From assembly GCA_964605775.1 (NCBI GenBank), contig CAZSDU010000026.1, forward strand, positions 1 to 41,305: DNA of 41,305 bases, written 5' to 3'. Each line of letters opens with the position of its first letter. Position 1 is the first letter of the stretch. Shown here in pieces: positions 1 to 8,372 of this stretch. This DNA is from CAZSDU01 sp964605775. GTDB taxonomy: Bacteria; Bacteroidota; Bacteroidia; Bacteroidales; FEN-979. The notes under the pieces were generated by a model. It saw nothing but the letters and a program-made list of their open reading frames with translations. It was not told the origin of the DNA and did not search any database. The position numbers were made by a program, and so were the translations under genes.

Positions 1-762
1 TTTGTCTACCTCGGCTATATGTGAATAGAACTCAGGAGCAACTGCTAAATGACAGAAGTAGTCAATGCACTTGCGAAGGATGTTGCCACCATATATTTCA
101 TTAGATGCAATCTTTGACATTGCGAAGTCAGCCTGACTAAGTACGACACCCTTTGAATTAATACGGATAAAGATTTCTGTCACGGTTTCAATATCAAGGT
201 CGCCGTCGAGTTCGATAAGCCCGATCTGCTTTTTTACAAGAAATTTCAAGTTTTCCAGAGCATCTTCGACCTGCTCTTGTGTTGCTGACGGGTTATTTTC
301 GCAGTATGTCTTCACAATTTTACTAACCCGTTCTTCGCCTGTAATGATGGGTGAAATGTCCTGAATCCACGCGGTATCCTTCTGTATAGCTGTATTAAAA
401 ACTTCAAACCGTTGATCAATCGGGTGAAAGGAAATAACAATTCGTACCTTCTTGTATTCTTTGTTAATAACGGGTTGTCCCAATATGGCAGCAGTCAGTG
501 CCGTCACCCGTTGTTGACCATCAATCAACACCTTTTTACCTTCCGAACGTGTACCATCCTTTAACCTGACATAAGGATTACGCCAAGCGATGACATAACC
601 AACTGGGTATCCTTGGTACAGACTATCCAACAGGTCGCGAACCTTTGTACTGTCCCATACAAAAGGTCGTTGGATTTCAGGGATAGCTATTTCACCTGAT
701 TTTACCCAAGTCAAAAGCGTTTCTATTAGATGCTGATTTACCGAGTATTTTTGAGTTTTCAT
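1..762 (-). CDS. DUF262 / GmrSD-type restriction protein, N-terminal part (cut by window edge)
   Basis: The gene reads leftwards from an ATG at 762 and stays open to the window edge, giving 254 residues without a stop. It begins with the layout typical of DUF262 proteins: a segment IPEIQRPFVW near residue 30, then the motif DGQQR near residue 81, and later FIRINSKG near residue 200. The DGQQR motif is the ParB/Srx-like nucleotide-binding signature of the GmrS part of type IV GmrSD enzymes, which cut modified DNA; many DUF262 proteins have not been tested. Whether the missing C-terminus carries a DUF1524 HNH (GmrD-like) nuclease cannot be seen. The gene is divergent from the membrane protein/FRG pair and close to a type I restriction operon, so a role in defence is likely but inferred. 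Confidence 0.85.
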   Translation of the reverse strand, partial: MKTQKYSVNQHLIETLLTWVKSGEIAIPEIQRPFVWDSTKVRDLLDSLYQGYPVGYVIAWRNPYVRLKDGTRSEGKKVLIDGQQRVTALTAAILGQPVINKEYKKVRIVISFHPIDQRFEVFNTAIQKDTAWIQDISPIITGEERVSKIVKTYCENNPSATQEQVEDALENLKFLVKKQIGLIELDGDLDIETVTEIFIRINSKGVVLSQADFAMSKIASNEIYGGNILRKCIDYFCHLAVAPEFYSHIAEVDK

Positions 763-905
763 ACAAGAAATATTTCCGTGCAATTTAAAAAGAAAAATCA
801 TTTATAAGGAGCTACTCAAATTATAATAGTCAGTCCAAAAGAGCTTGATACTGGGTAAACTTGCAAATCAATTTTCTACCTTTACGAAAGTTTAATACTC
901 TTCAT

Positions 906-1919
906 ATGGCATCATCAAAGTTCAACTTGCTCGTTTTTAAATATCTGGCTTTACTGTTAGGAGCAATAATTTTGGTTGGGCTGATTATTAGTTCGCCAGC
1001 TCCAATAGATCGCATAATCAACATCCAAAATTATCTGATAACGGCATCTGGGATATTTGCTGGAATCGTCATTGCCTACCTTGCTTCCAAACTGTTCAGC
1101 ATAAAGCAGGAACGGTCATTACGTCAAGTAGAAATCGACAAGCTTTCTGAAAAATTGACGTCCTATAGGCGAATTTTATATGCGGTAATGAAGAGCCACA
1201 GTTTTTGGGTTAAGTTTGACGATATCAGAAAATTTGATCTAAAATACCCAACCTTAAACTTTGAAAGCCTTCATAGTGAAGGTGTAAATGATAAATTAAG
1301 TTCACAATTCTGGCTTGAAGAAAAAGAAATCTCCCATACTACTGTTGATTTATTCAAAGCAATGGAAGCTATTTACGGTGGCAATCCTGATGGTCACGGG
1401 GATTATTGGGTATACCAAAAGACTTCGTTTTTCAACTATAGCATAAATCAACTTTCCACTTATCATATGCCATCCAACCAAATATGGTATTATTTAGAAG
1501 GGAAATACCCGAAGATGACAGAAGGATTAATTAACGATAATAATCTAAGTCCATTATTCGTCGATAATGTTCGTGGATGGTTCTCCCAGATTGATTCAAA
1601 ATTTAAAAATAAGGAATTTAACAGGCATACCTTAGCGGAGTTATCCACAGACTTTTATGAGATTTATATCCCGAAAATGATTGGATTGACCCGCCAAAAC
1701 ACTGATCCGTTGCCAAGAAACGTTAATATGGTGTTTTTAAATCTGGTAATCATATTCATTTTCGGAGTAGTGATACCCCTTTATACTCAATCATTATGTT
1801 TATTAGATCAATGGAATAGGTGGATTACCCTTTCTTGCGTAGTTACTATAGCTCTTGGCTTTTGTAACTTCTTTTTTGATTTTTATCGACTTATGAAAAG
1901 CGAGATAACTATAAAATGA
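906..1919 (+). CDS. Membrane protein of unknown function, partner of the FRG-domain gene
   Basis: I do not recognise this family. The reading frame is open from a TTG at 861, but the ATG at 906 gives a normal start (337 aa) and is preferred. Two hydrophobic segments lie near the N-terminus (about residues 13-32 and 41-64) and two near the C-terminus (about 278-298 and 309-327). A mostly polar region of about 210 residues between them is probably cytoplasmic and is rich in aromatic residues. The stop codon overlaps the ATG of the FRG-domain gene (ATGA), so the two are translationally coupled. This two-gene arrangement of a membrane protein and a small FRG-domain protein, next to DUF262 and type I restriction genes, suggests a defence or toxin-like unit; that is inference from context only. 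Confidence 0.75.
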   Translation: MASSKFNLLVFKYLALLLGAIILVGLIISSPAPIDRIINIQNYLITASGIFAGIVIAYLASKLFSIKQERSLRQVEIDKLSEKLTSYRRILYAVMKSHSFWVKFDDIRKFDLKYPTLNFESLHSEGVNDKLSSQFWLEEKEISHTTVDLFKAMEAIYGGNPDGHGDYWVYQKTSFFNYSINQLSTYHMPSNQIWYYLEGKYPKMTEGLINDNNLSPLFVDNVRGWFSQIDSKFKNKEFNRHTLAELSTDFYEIYIPKMIGLTRQNTDPLPRNVNMVFLNLVIIFIFGVVIPLYTQSLCLLDQWNRWITLSCVVTIALGFCNFFFDFYRLMKSEITIK

Positions 1920-2776
1920 GCAAAATATTAGACAGCATTACATCCGTCCAAGATGCCATTGAAATTGGCACGTATTTTACACAAAACTGGTTTCGGGGTC
2001 ATTCAATAAGGTATAATGAATTAAAGCCCAGAATCTTTAGAAAACCATTTAGCGGTGAAGATGTGATTCCCTACGTTCCCAAAACAGAGTTTGCTGTTAT
2101 TGAAAAATTTCAACGATTAGCTCCCTCCGTTTCAGGCGCATTACCTGATTACGATGCTATGCTTGATTGGCTTATTATTATGCAGCACTATGGATGTCCA
2201 ACAAGGTTGTTGGATTGGACACAGAATATCTTGGTAGCGTTGTTCTTTGCTGTGAATAGCGATAAACATTCTGAGGAAGATGGTGAACTTTGGACGATTT
2301 ATCCAACAAGACTTAACGAGCAAAGTGGCATTTATGGTTTCCCATTAAAAAATCACCCTGTTTTACGTTATTTATATTCGGTACCTTTTCATAATGAACC
2401 CGAAAAACTTGCGGAAAATTTTGAGTTGACTGCCATACCAGAACTTCCTGTGGCATTTTTCCCTACGCTTAACTTTCCAAGGATAACATACCAGCTTGGT
2501 ACCTTCACGATCCATAATAGTCCAGCAGATAGCGAGAAACTCAAAAATCAGCTTACGGACAAAAGTGACTTATTTTGCTTTTGTATCCCACATAGTTCAA
2601 AAGAGAAAATTTTCAAGGATTTACAGGTACTTGGGATCAACCATAGAACGATGTTTCAAAACTTAGATGCACTGTCCAAGGATATTGTAAATGAATATAA
2701 AAATCCCTTATGGGAGCTTTGGGGACAACCAGATTTTGGTAATTTGGAACGACTTTTTTCGCATAAAGACCATTAG
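1916..2776 (+). CDS. FRG domain-containing protein
   Basis: The protein has 286 residues with the FRG domain in its N-terminal half. The name-giving segment is visible as WFRGHS at about residues 25-30, and the second conserved block QHYGCPTRLLDWTQN follows at about residues 90-104, then a hydrophobic ALFFAV helix. The family is common in accessory regions and phage-related islands, but its biochemical activity is not established to my knowledge. There is no signal peptide or membrane segment, so the protein should be cytoplasmic, possibly tethered to the membrane protein encoded just upstream, with which it shares an ATGA overlap. It is followed after 25 nt by an inverted-repeat element. The domain call is strong; the role is unknown. 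Confidence 0.85.
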   Translation: MSKILDSITSVQDAIEIGTYFTQNWFRGHSIRYNELKPRIFRKPFSGEDVIPYVPKTEFAVIEKFQRLAPSVSGALPDYDAMLDWLIIMQHYGCPTRLLDWTQNILVALFFAVNSDKHSEEDGELWTIYPTRLNEQSGIYGFPLKNHPVLRYLYSVPFHNEPEKLAENFELTAIPELPVAFFPTLNFPRITYQLGTFTIHNSPADSEKLKNQLTDKSDLFCFCIPHSSKEKIFKDLQVLGINHRTMFQNLDALSKDIVNEYKNPLWELWGQPDFGNLERLFSHKDH

Positions 2777-2801
2777 TAGGCTGCTCTTTTTACACAAAAC
2801 A

Positions 2802-2852
2802 GGACAACATCAAATCTGTAATTTCTAAGAAAACTCCCAAATGATGTTGTCC
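2802..2852. repeat. 51-bp inverted-repeat element, left of the hsd operon
   Basis: GGACAACATCA at 2802-2812 and its perfect reverse complement TGATGTTGTCC at 2842-2852 form an 11-bp inverted repeat with a 29-nt loop. No T-run follows on either strand, so it is not a standard intrinsic terminator, although it lies between the convergent FRG and hsdR genes. A related element of the same total span lies at 10152-10202 on the other side of the hsd operon. Confidence 0.7.
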
Positions 2853-2981
2853 ACACCCCAAAGTCGTTTTTAGGCTTTATTATGAATCTTTAATGTAGAT
2901 TGGGGGTGCAGTCCGCCCGTCGTATGAAAAATGCTTCCGAAGCCCCTAATTTTATTATTTTACTATAGCAAGCGAGCAATC

Positions 2982-5837
2982 CTATTGCCCTGTCATCCCA
3001 TTAATAAATGTTTCGACGAAGTTCAGTATCTTCTTCAGAATTCGGTCACCAATTTTCTTCCGTTCCAGTACTTTGGGCTGTTCACCTTCCAAAAGCTCTA
3101 AGATTTCATCACGTAGCGGTTCACGCTCGGCATAAAGGTATTGCTCAATAACGGCTTGGGTTTTTGCTGACGACAGGTTTTCGTCCTTTACCAACTGGTC
3201 AAATGCTTTTTGCTGTTCTTCATTCCAGAACTTATCGAATTCTTGTGGGATTTCGTCTGTTTCGTCGATAACGGGTAAGTTTTCCTTGATAAATTTCTCG
3301 ATCAACTCACGTTTGCTGCGCAGGTGGGCTTCGGTGCTCAACAAGTTGAAGATTTCCTTTTCGGTCTGTGAAACCTCAGCTTGAACCTTAGATTTCAGCT
3401 TAATTAACAACCGCAGGATGTAGGCTACATTTATTTCATCGCGGTGAATAAGCTCAAGCTCAAAGTCGACGTCTTCCAGAATGGATACCTTTTCCTTTTG
3501 ATGATCCGATTTTACTTTATCGTAAAGGTCAAGGTACTTGCTTTTAAAGTCTTCGAAAAGCTGTTCGTTCATCGCTAAATCTTCCCACTTAAAATCGGAA
3601 AAGGCTGTCAGCACATTCTTTATTCGAATGATATCCCTGAAGGCGGTAATAAACCTGAGTTCATCATCTTCGCTTGGCAGGTTGTTGACGCTGTTCACGG
3701 TTGGGGTGATGCTCAGCAGGGTGATAAACGCATCATTAAACTTCTTTACGTATTCTTCATAAGGTTTCATTATGATGACGTCAATCGCTTCCTTGTTGCT
3801 GAACAGCGTTATGGCTTCATCTGTTGCACTTTTAAGGTTGCGGAAGACTACAATGTTACCCTGTGATTTCTGCTCGTTTAATATTCTGTTAGTGCGCGAA
3901 TAAGCTTGGATCAGACCGTGATATCTTAGGTTCTTGTCGACGTACAGGGTGTTCAAGGGGGGGCTGTCGAAGCCCGTCAGAAACATATTTACGATCAGCA
4001 GGATATCGACCTTGCGTTCTTTAACCTTTTTTGAAATGTCCTTGTAGTAATTATAAAAAGACTCGTTATCCTTGGTCGAAAATTTGGTGCCGAACATTTT
4101 ATTGTAATGTTCGATGTACTCGTCCAATTTCTCCCTGCTGTGCTTGTTCAATCCGTACAGTACCTTTGCTTCTTCGGCTACTGATAATTCTTCAGGAATA
4201 AAACCATTCGCGTCCGCATCGTCTTCGTTGGAAACATAGCTAAAGATTGTGGCGATCTTCAGGTTGTGTTTCCCTGCATCCTTTCTGTTCTGAAATAGTT
4301 CGTAATATTTTATCAGGGTTTCGATGCTGCTCACGCAAAACATTGCCGTAAACTCCCTGCTGTGGGTTTTGCGGTTATGATTAGCTATAATGTAATCCGC
4401 GATCTTTTCTAATCGCTTAGGCGATTCCATTAGCTCCTTTTTATCGATATCTTCAACCTCAATATCGATCTCGGTAGCACTTTCCTTCTTCTTGTACCTG
4501 CCCACGTACTCGACCGAGAATTTCAGCACATTCTCGTCTTTTATGGCATCGGTGATCACATACTTGTGCAGACAGTCCCCGAATAATTCTTTGGTCGTAC
4601 GCTTGCCTAACTCATTTATAACGGCGTTTTCTGCGAAGATGGGGGTTCCAGTGAACCCAAACATCTGAATGTTATCGAAAAACGCCCTTATTCGTTTATG
4701 TGTTTCTCCAAACTGGCTGCGATGGCATTCGTCAAAAATGAATATAAGCCGTTCGTCCTTGAGCTTTTCCATTTTTTCCGCGTACCATTTTTTGCTGATC
4801 GCGGTATTTAATTTTTGAATGGTTGTAACAATAAGCTTGGTATCATCTAAAAATTGTCCAACCAGCTGTCTTGTATTATCCGTACTGTCTACGCATCCTT
4901 TCCTGAAGCTGTCAAATTCCTTGATTGTTTGATAGTCCAAATCTTTTCTATCGACCACGAAGACAACCTTTTTAACCTTTGACAAGCTTGTAAGTACCTG
5001 ACTGGCTTTAAATGAAGTTAAAGTTTTTCCCGATCCAGTTGTGTGCCAGATATAGCCATTACTGTGGCTGTGCATAACCTTGTCGACAAGTGCTTCGACT
5101 GCATAATACTGGTAAGGACGTAATACCATCAGTATTTTACTGGTTTCGTTCAGCACCACGTACTTACAAATCATCTTCGATATGTGGCAAGGCTCTAAAA
5201 ATTCCGAAGTGAAACCGTTCAGGATATTTGTTCGGCGGGTATTTTCTTTATCCGTCCAGAAAAACGTTTGCTTGAACGATTGATACCTGTTATTTGCGTA
5301 ATACTTCGTGTTCACGCCGTTGCTGATCACAAATATTTGCACATACTGGTACAACGCCGAATTTGCGCCAAAGGAATGACGCTGGTAACGGTTGATCTGG
5401 TTAAACGCTTCTTTTAATTCAAGTCCCCTTCGCTTCAGCTCGATTTGTACTAATGGCAATCCGTTAATGAGCAGCGTAACATCATAACGATTCTTGTACT
5501 GCCCTTCAATCGTAACCTGATGCGTTACCTGAAACTGGTTCTGGCACCAATGCTCAGTTTGAATGAACTCAAAGTACAAGTTATCGCCATTGTCCCTGAC
5601 GATATGCTGCTTTTCCCGAAGCGTTTTAGCTTTTTCAAAAACCGATCCTTTGCTTAGGATATTAAGGACTTTTTCGAATTCCTTATCGGAGAAGATAATG
5701 TTATTATGCTTTTGCAACTGACGTTTAAGATTGGATATCAACTCCCTTTCGTCTTTGATATACACCAATCCGTAACCCAGCTTTTGAAGCTGATCTACTA
5801 ATTTCTCTTCTAATATCTGTTCGGGTTGTTTACTCAT
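2982..5837 (-). CDS. hsdR: Type I restriction enzyme, R subunit (HsdR)
   Basis: This is the ATP-dependent translocase and nuclease subunit of a type I restriction system (951 aa, close to the usual length). The N-terminal HSDR_N nuclease domain shows D119, E133 and K135 in the pattern D-x13-E-x-K. The Snf2/DEAD-like motor follows with Walker A TTGSGKT at 266-272, the DECH box at 369-372 and GFTGTP at about 394-399. The C-terminal third is helical and should bind the methyltransferase core. The ATG at 5837 overlaps the stop codon of the upstream nuclease gene by 4 nt, so it is the last gene of the hsdM-hsdS-nuclease-hsdR operon read leftwards. All visible catalytic motifs are intact, so the enzyme is probably active. 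Confidence 0.97.
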   Translation of the reverse strand: MSKQPEQILEEKLVDQLQKLGYGLVYIKDERELISNLKRQLQKHNNIIFSDKEFEKVLNILSKGSVFEKAKTLREKQHIVRDNGDNLYFEFIQTEHWCQNQFQVTHQVTIEGQYKNRYDVTLLINGLPLVQIELKRRGLELKEAFNQINRYQRHSFGANSALYQYVQIFVISNGVNTKYYANNRYQSFKQTFFWTDKENTRRTNILNGFTSEFLEPCHISKMICKYVVLNETSKILMVLRPYQYYAVEALVDKVMHSHSNGYIWHTTGSGKTLTSFKASQVLTSLSKVKKVVFVVDRKDLDYQTIKEFDSFRKGCVDSTDNTRQLVGQFLDDTKLIVTTIQKLNTAISKKWYAEKMEKLKDERLIFIFDECHRSQFGETHKRIRAFFDNIQMFGFTGTPIFAENAVINELGKRTTKELFGDCLHKYVITDAIKDENVLKFSVEYVGRYKKKESATEIDIEVEDIDKKELMESPKRLEKIADYIIANHNRKTHSREFTAMFCVSSIETLIKYYELFQNRKDAGKHNLKIATIFSYVSNEDDADANGFIPEELSVAEEAKVLYGLNKHSREKLDEYIEHYNKMFGTKFSTKDNESFYNYYKDISKKVKERKVDILLIVNMFLTGFDSPPLNTLYVDKNLRYHGLIQAYSRTNRILNEQKSQGNIVVFRNLKSATDEAITLFSNKEAIDVIIMKPYEEYVKKFNDAFITLLSITPTVNSVNNLPSEDDELRFITAFRDIIRIKNVLTAFSDFKWEDLAMNEQLFEDFKSKYLDLYDKVKSDHQKEKVSILEDVDFELELIHRDEINVAYILRLLIKLKSKVQAEVSQTEKEIFNLLSTEAHLRSKRELIEKFIKENLPVIDETDEIPQEFDKFWNEEQQKAFDQLVKDENLSSAKTQAVIEQYLYAEREPLRDEILELLEGEQPKVLERKKIGDRILKKILNFVETFINGMTGQ

Positions 5838-7120
5838 ATTTTATCATATTCAGCTTCGATAAATTCTGGGGTATTCATCCCATTATCGGAAAACACCTTG
5901 TGATATTTTGCAAAAATACTTTTCACAGTAAACCGCTTCTTTACATCCCTTTCTTCTTCATCGTTATAAACCAAATATTCAGTTGCTTTTTCAATTTTTA
6001 TCTTTTCGATAAGTTCATCTTTTATTTTATCAAAGTAATTACCATATAATTCTTTAAGATCATTAAAAAGTCTTTTTGCAATAATTTTCTGTTGGAATCT
6101 TTCCATTCTATTCCTATCACAATAAAGATCAAGATATTTATTTGCCAAAATTATTTTCTCGTCATCGGTAAGCCTATGATAAAAAATGTCGATAACATTG
6201 GATGCATTATTTTCTTGGTTCCAGTCACCGTTTAGTACTTGGACAACATTAGATGCGATAATTTTTCTATCGGCTAATTCAATGTTTAAATCACCTTTTT
6301 TTACAACCTCTGTCAAAAATTCATCAGAGAAATCCTGCCAATAATCACTTTTCAGTTTTTGGATTAAGTACTTTGTTAATGCTGGTTTTTCGTCGTTGAT
6401 TAACTTTTCAAATAACTTACCTAATTTTTCTTTCACAAGTGTATCAAGAGTCAAAGTATTGTATACATTTAAAATCTTCATACTCAATTCAAGTTCGGCT
6501 GAATAATTTGCTTCAAGCAAAGCAGTAAATGTCGACAAACTATCAGAACCAGTCAAACTATTAAAAATAATAGCCCATTTCTTATTATTTTCCTCCTGAG
6601 CTGATGGATGTCTATCATCTTTCTGGGGAATTAAAATGTACTCAGCGGTATCGACAAAGACCTTTCCTTTTGTTGAAGCTTGGATATAGCAATATTCTAT
6701 GTAGCGTTGGATGTCGACCTTCTGCTCAATAATATCCATAATATTATTTTCACCGTGAATTAATATGCAATTCTGTTTTAGTCCATTCCTAAAACCATCA
6801 ATAAAATTTGATTTCAATTCATTGTAAGAGATGAAAAGCCCTAATGTGCCATCGATCTTCGAATTAATTTTACCCAAGAAGGAATATAGTTTTGATGCTG
6901 CGAGTGTTTCCTCGCGCTCCCATTTTACTTCAAGTAAAAAAATGCGATTAAAAATTTTTATTGCACCGTCAATTTCTTGCTGTGAATTTGGAGTCCTAAA
7001 TCGAGCAGTTTCCAGAATACCAATATCTTCGAAAATCTTATTTATAAGTTTTTCAAATTCCGTACCTCTTTTTTGGGGTGTCAATTTTTTTATCGCTTCG
7101 AAATGCTTTTTATAGTCCAT
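5834..7120 (-). CDS. PD-(D/E)xK (Mrr-like) nuclease-domain protein embedded in the type I R-M operon
   Basis: The ATG at 7120 gives 428 residues; the frame is open to a GTG at 7195, but that would overlap the end of hsdS. The first 70 residues look like a restriction-endonuclease-like fold: E21 in a helix (EFEKLINKIFEDIG), D51 in EIDGAI, and E64-V-K66 in FLLEVKW, i.e. E...D-x12-E-x-K. The remaining 350 residues are largely helical, charged and not recognised. The gene lies 14 nt after hsdS and overlaps hsdR by 4 nt (ATGA), so it is co-expressed with the restriction subunits. It could be an accessory nuclease, a second effector or a regulator of restriction. The fold call is from the motif pattern only. 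Confidence 0.8.
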   Translation of the reverse strand: MDYKKHFEAIKKLTPQKRGTEFEKLINKIFEDIGILETARFRTPNSQQEIDGAIKIFNRIFLLEVKWEREETLAASKLYSFLGKINSKIDGTLGLFISYNELKSNFIDGFRNGLKQNCILIHGENNIMDIIEQKVDIQRYIEYCYIQASTKGKVFVDTAEYILIPQKDDRHPSAQEENNKKWAIIFNSLTGSDSLSTFTALLEANYSAELELSMKILNVYNTLTLDTLVKEKLGKLFEKLINDEKPALTKYLIQKLKSDYWQDFSDEFLTEVVKKGDLNIELADRKIIASNVVQVLNGDWNQENNASNVIDIFYHRLTDDEKIILANKYLDLYCDRNRMERFQQKIIAKRLFNDLKELYGNYFDKIKDELIEKIKIEKATEYLVYNDEEERDVKKRFTVKSIFAKYHKVFSDNGMNTPEFIEAEYDKI

Positions 7121-7134
7121 TGCTGTATGTTTAA

Positions 7135-8370
7135 TTAACAAAACATTTTTTGTAGAAGTCCCTTTTTGTAATGCTGAATCTGTTGTAACTGGCACTCGCA
7201 GTGATTAATTTTATTTTCAATGCTTGAAAAAAAGCTTGCAATTTTATTTTGTTCGTGTAGTGAAGGTATTTCTATTTCCAACAAACTTAGTTGGCTTGAA
7301 TATAAATGCACGACAGAAACACCCTGAGCTAAAACAGCTATTTCGGATTTCTTCTTATAATTCAAGTAATACGATAAGAATACACCGTTAAAACGTCCTT
7401 TAATAATGTTTAGATCACCACCCAGTGCTATTCCTGATTCTAAAACACAAGATGCTTTTGCGATATCAATTTGGGTTTCACCAGATGCTGGGATAATTAC
7501 ATCATTTGCTTCGCTAAAAACCAAGTCCTTTTCACTGAGATTTGTTTTGGACTTGACTTCGTAAATCACTTCCTTATAATGAGTGTATAGTTCCCCATAC
7601 CGAATACAATTATACTTCCCATCTACTTTAATGTCTATTTTGGCAATACCTTTTCCCTTATGGAATTTGGCTATTTGACCCAATTTCTTCTTTTCCCACT
7701 TTGGAAACTCATTACCACTATCATCCTTAAATCGTAATTCCTGCGAGAAGATTTTTTTTACAATCCCATTTTTGTATTGCAACAAAAGGGACTTTTTTTG
7801 CTTGAGTTGGGTGACTTTCTCGTCTAAAACAGTCAAGAATTTAGCTATTTGTCTTTGTTCAGTTATCGAAGGAGTATAAATTTCTGCACTTATAGCTTCT
7901 TCATTAGTCACTTGCAAAGTGTTTTTAGCTCCTTTTCTCACCAATGGGCGTAAATAGCGATTGGTATTTGCATCCAAAGAAAAGTAGTTGTCGATAAATT
8001 CACCACAGGCGTTTCGTGGATTTACTTTATAGACTGCATAAAGTGTTGAAACGATACCCGCTTTTCCCTTATTTAACTTAAGAATACCAAATGGATTAGC
8101 TTTTAATGGGCTTTTCGTATATACAATATCACCAGTTTCGACCACGTGGTAGTTGTGGATTGATTCGCCCGCGTAACTTCTTCCCAAGTGTTCAATTTGG
8201 TTGACTATGCCCAGCTCACCTGACACAGAAAGTACATCTTCCTTAGTAAATTTCAAATCTTCGTTTCGTTTCTTTGATTCACTTAACAGGTCGCTCAATT
8301 TCCTCTGTTCCCAAGCATCCTTGAACTCAGGAAATCGGATTTTCGGATATTTACTATGCAATTTTTCCAT
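7135..8370 (-). CDS. hsdS: Type I restriction enzyme, specificity subunit (HsdS)
   Basis: This subunit recognises the two halves of the split DNA target. With the ATG at 8370 it has 411 residues; the longer frame to 8406 uses TTG and overlaps hsdM. Two target-recognition domains are visible (about residues 15-165 and 225-375), each introduced by a short W-E-x-K/R-K-L segment. Each is followed by a conserved helix, ITEQRQIAKFLTVLDEKV near 168 and LHEQNKIASFFSSIENKI near 375. The end KKGLLQKMF is typical of the family. It starts 2 nt after the hsdM stop codon. TRD1 and TRD2 are not near-identical, so an asymmetric bipartite target is expected. Confidence 0.96.
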   Translation of the reverse strand: MEKLHSKYPKIRFPEFKDAWEQRKLSDLLSESKKRNEDLKFTKEDVLSVSGELGIVNQIEHLGRSYAGESIHNYHVVETGDIVYTKSPLKANPFGILKLNKGKAGIVSTLYAVYKVNPRNACGEFIDNYFSLDANTNRYLRPLVRKGAKNTLQVTNEEAISAEIYTPSITEQRQIAKFLTVLDEKVTQLKQKKSLLLQYKNGIVKKIFSQELRFKDDSGNEFPKWEKKKLGQIAKFHKGKGIAKIDIKVDGKYNCIRYGELYTHYKEVIYEVKSKTNLSEKDLVFSEANDVIIPASGETQIDIAKASCVLESGIALGGDLNIIKGRFNGVFLSYYLNYKKKSEIAVLAQGVSVVHLYSSQLSLLEIEIPSLHEQNKIASFFSSIENKINHCECQLQQIQHYKKGLLQKMFC

Positions 8371-8372
8371 AA

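Noticed and set aside
861..905. N-terminal extension of the membrane protein starting at TTG 861
   Set aside because: The ATG at 906 is in frame and sits before the first membrane helix; the extension has no supporting signal.
2853..2981. Structured RNA or terminator between the first inverted repeat and hsdR
   Set aside because: CACCCC and GGGGGTG blocks could pair, but the stem is short with a long loop and there is no T-run; not enough to call.
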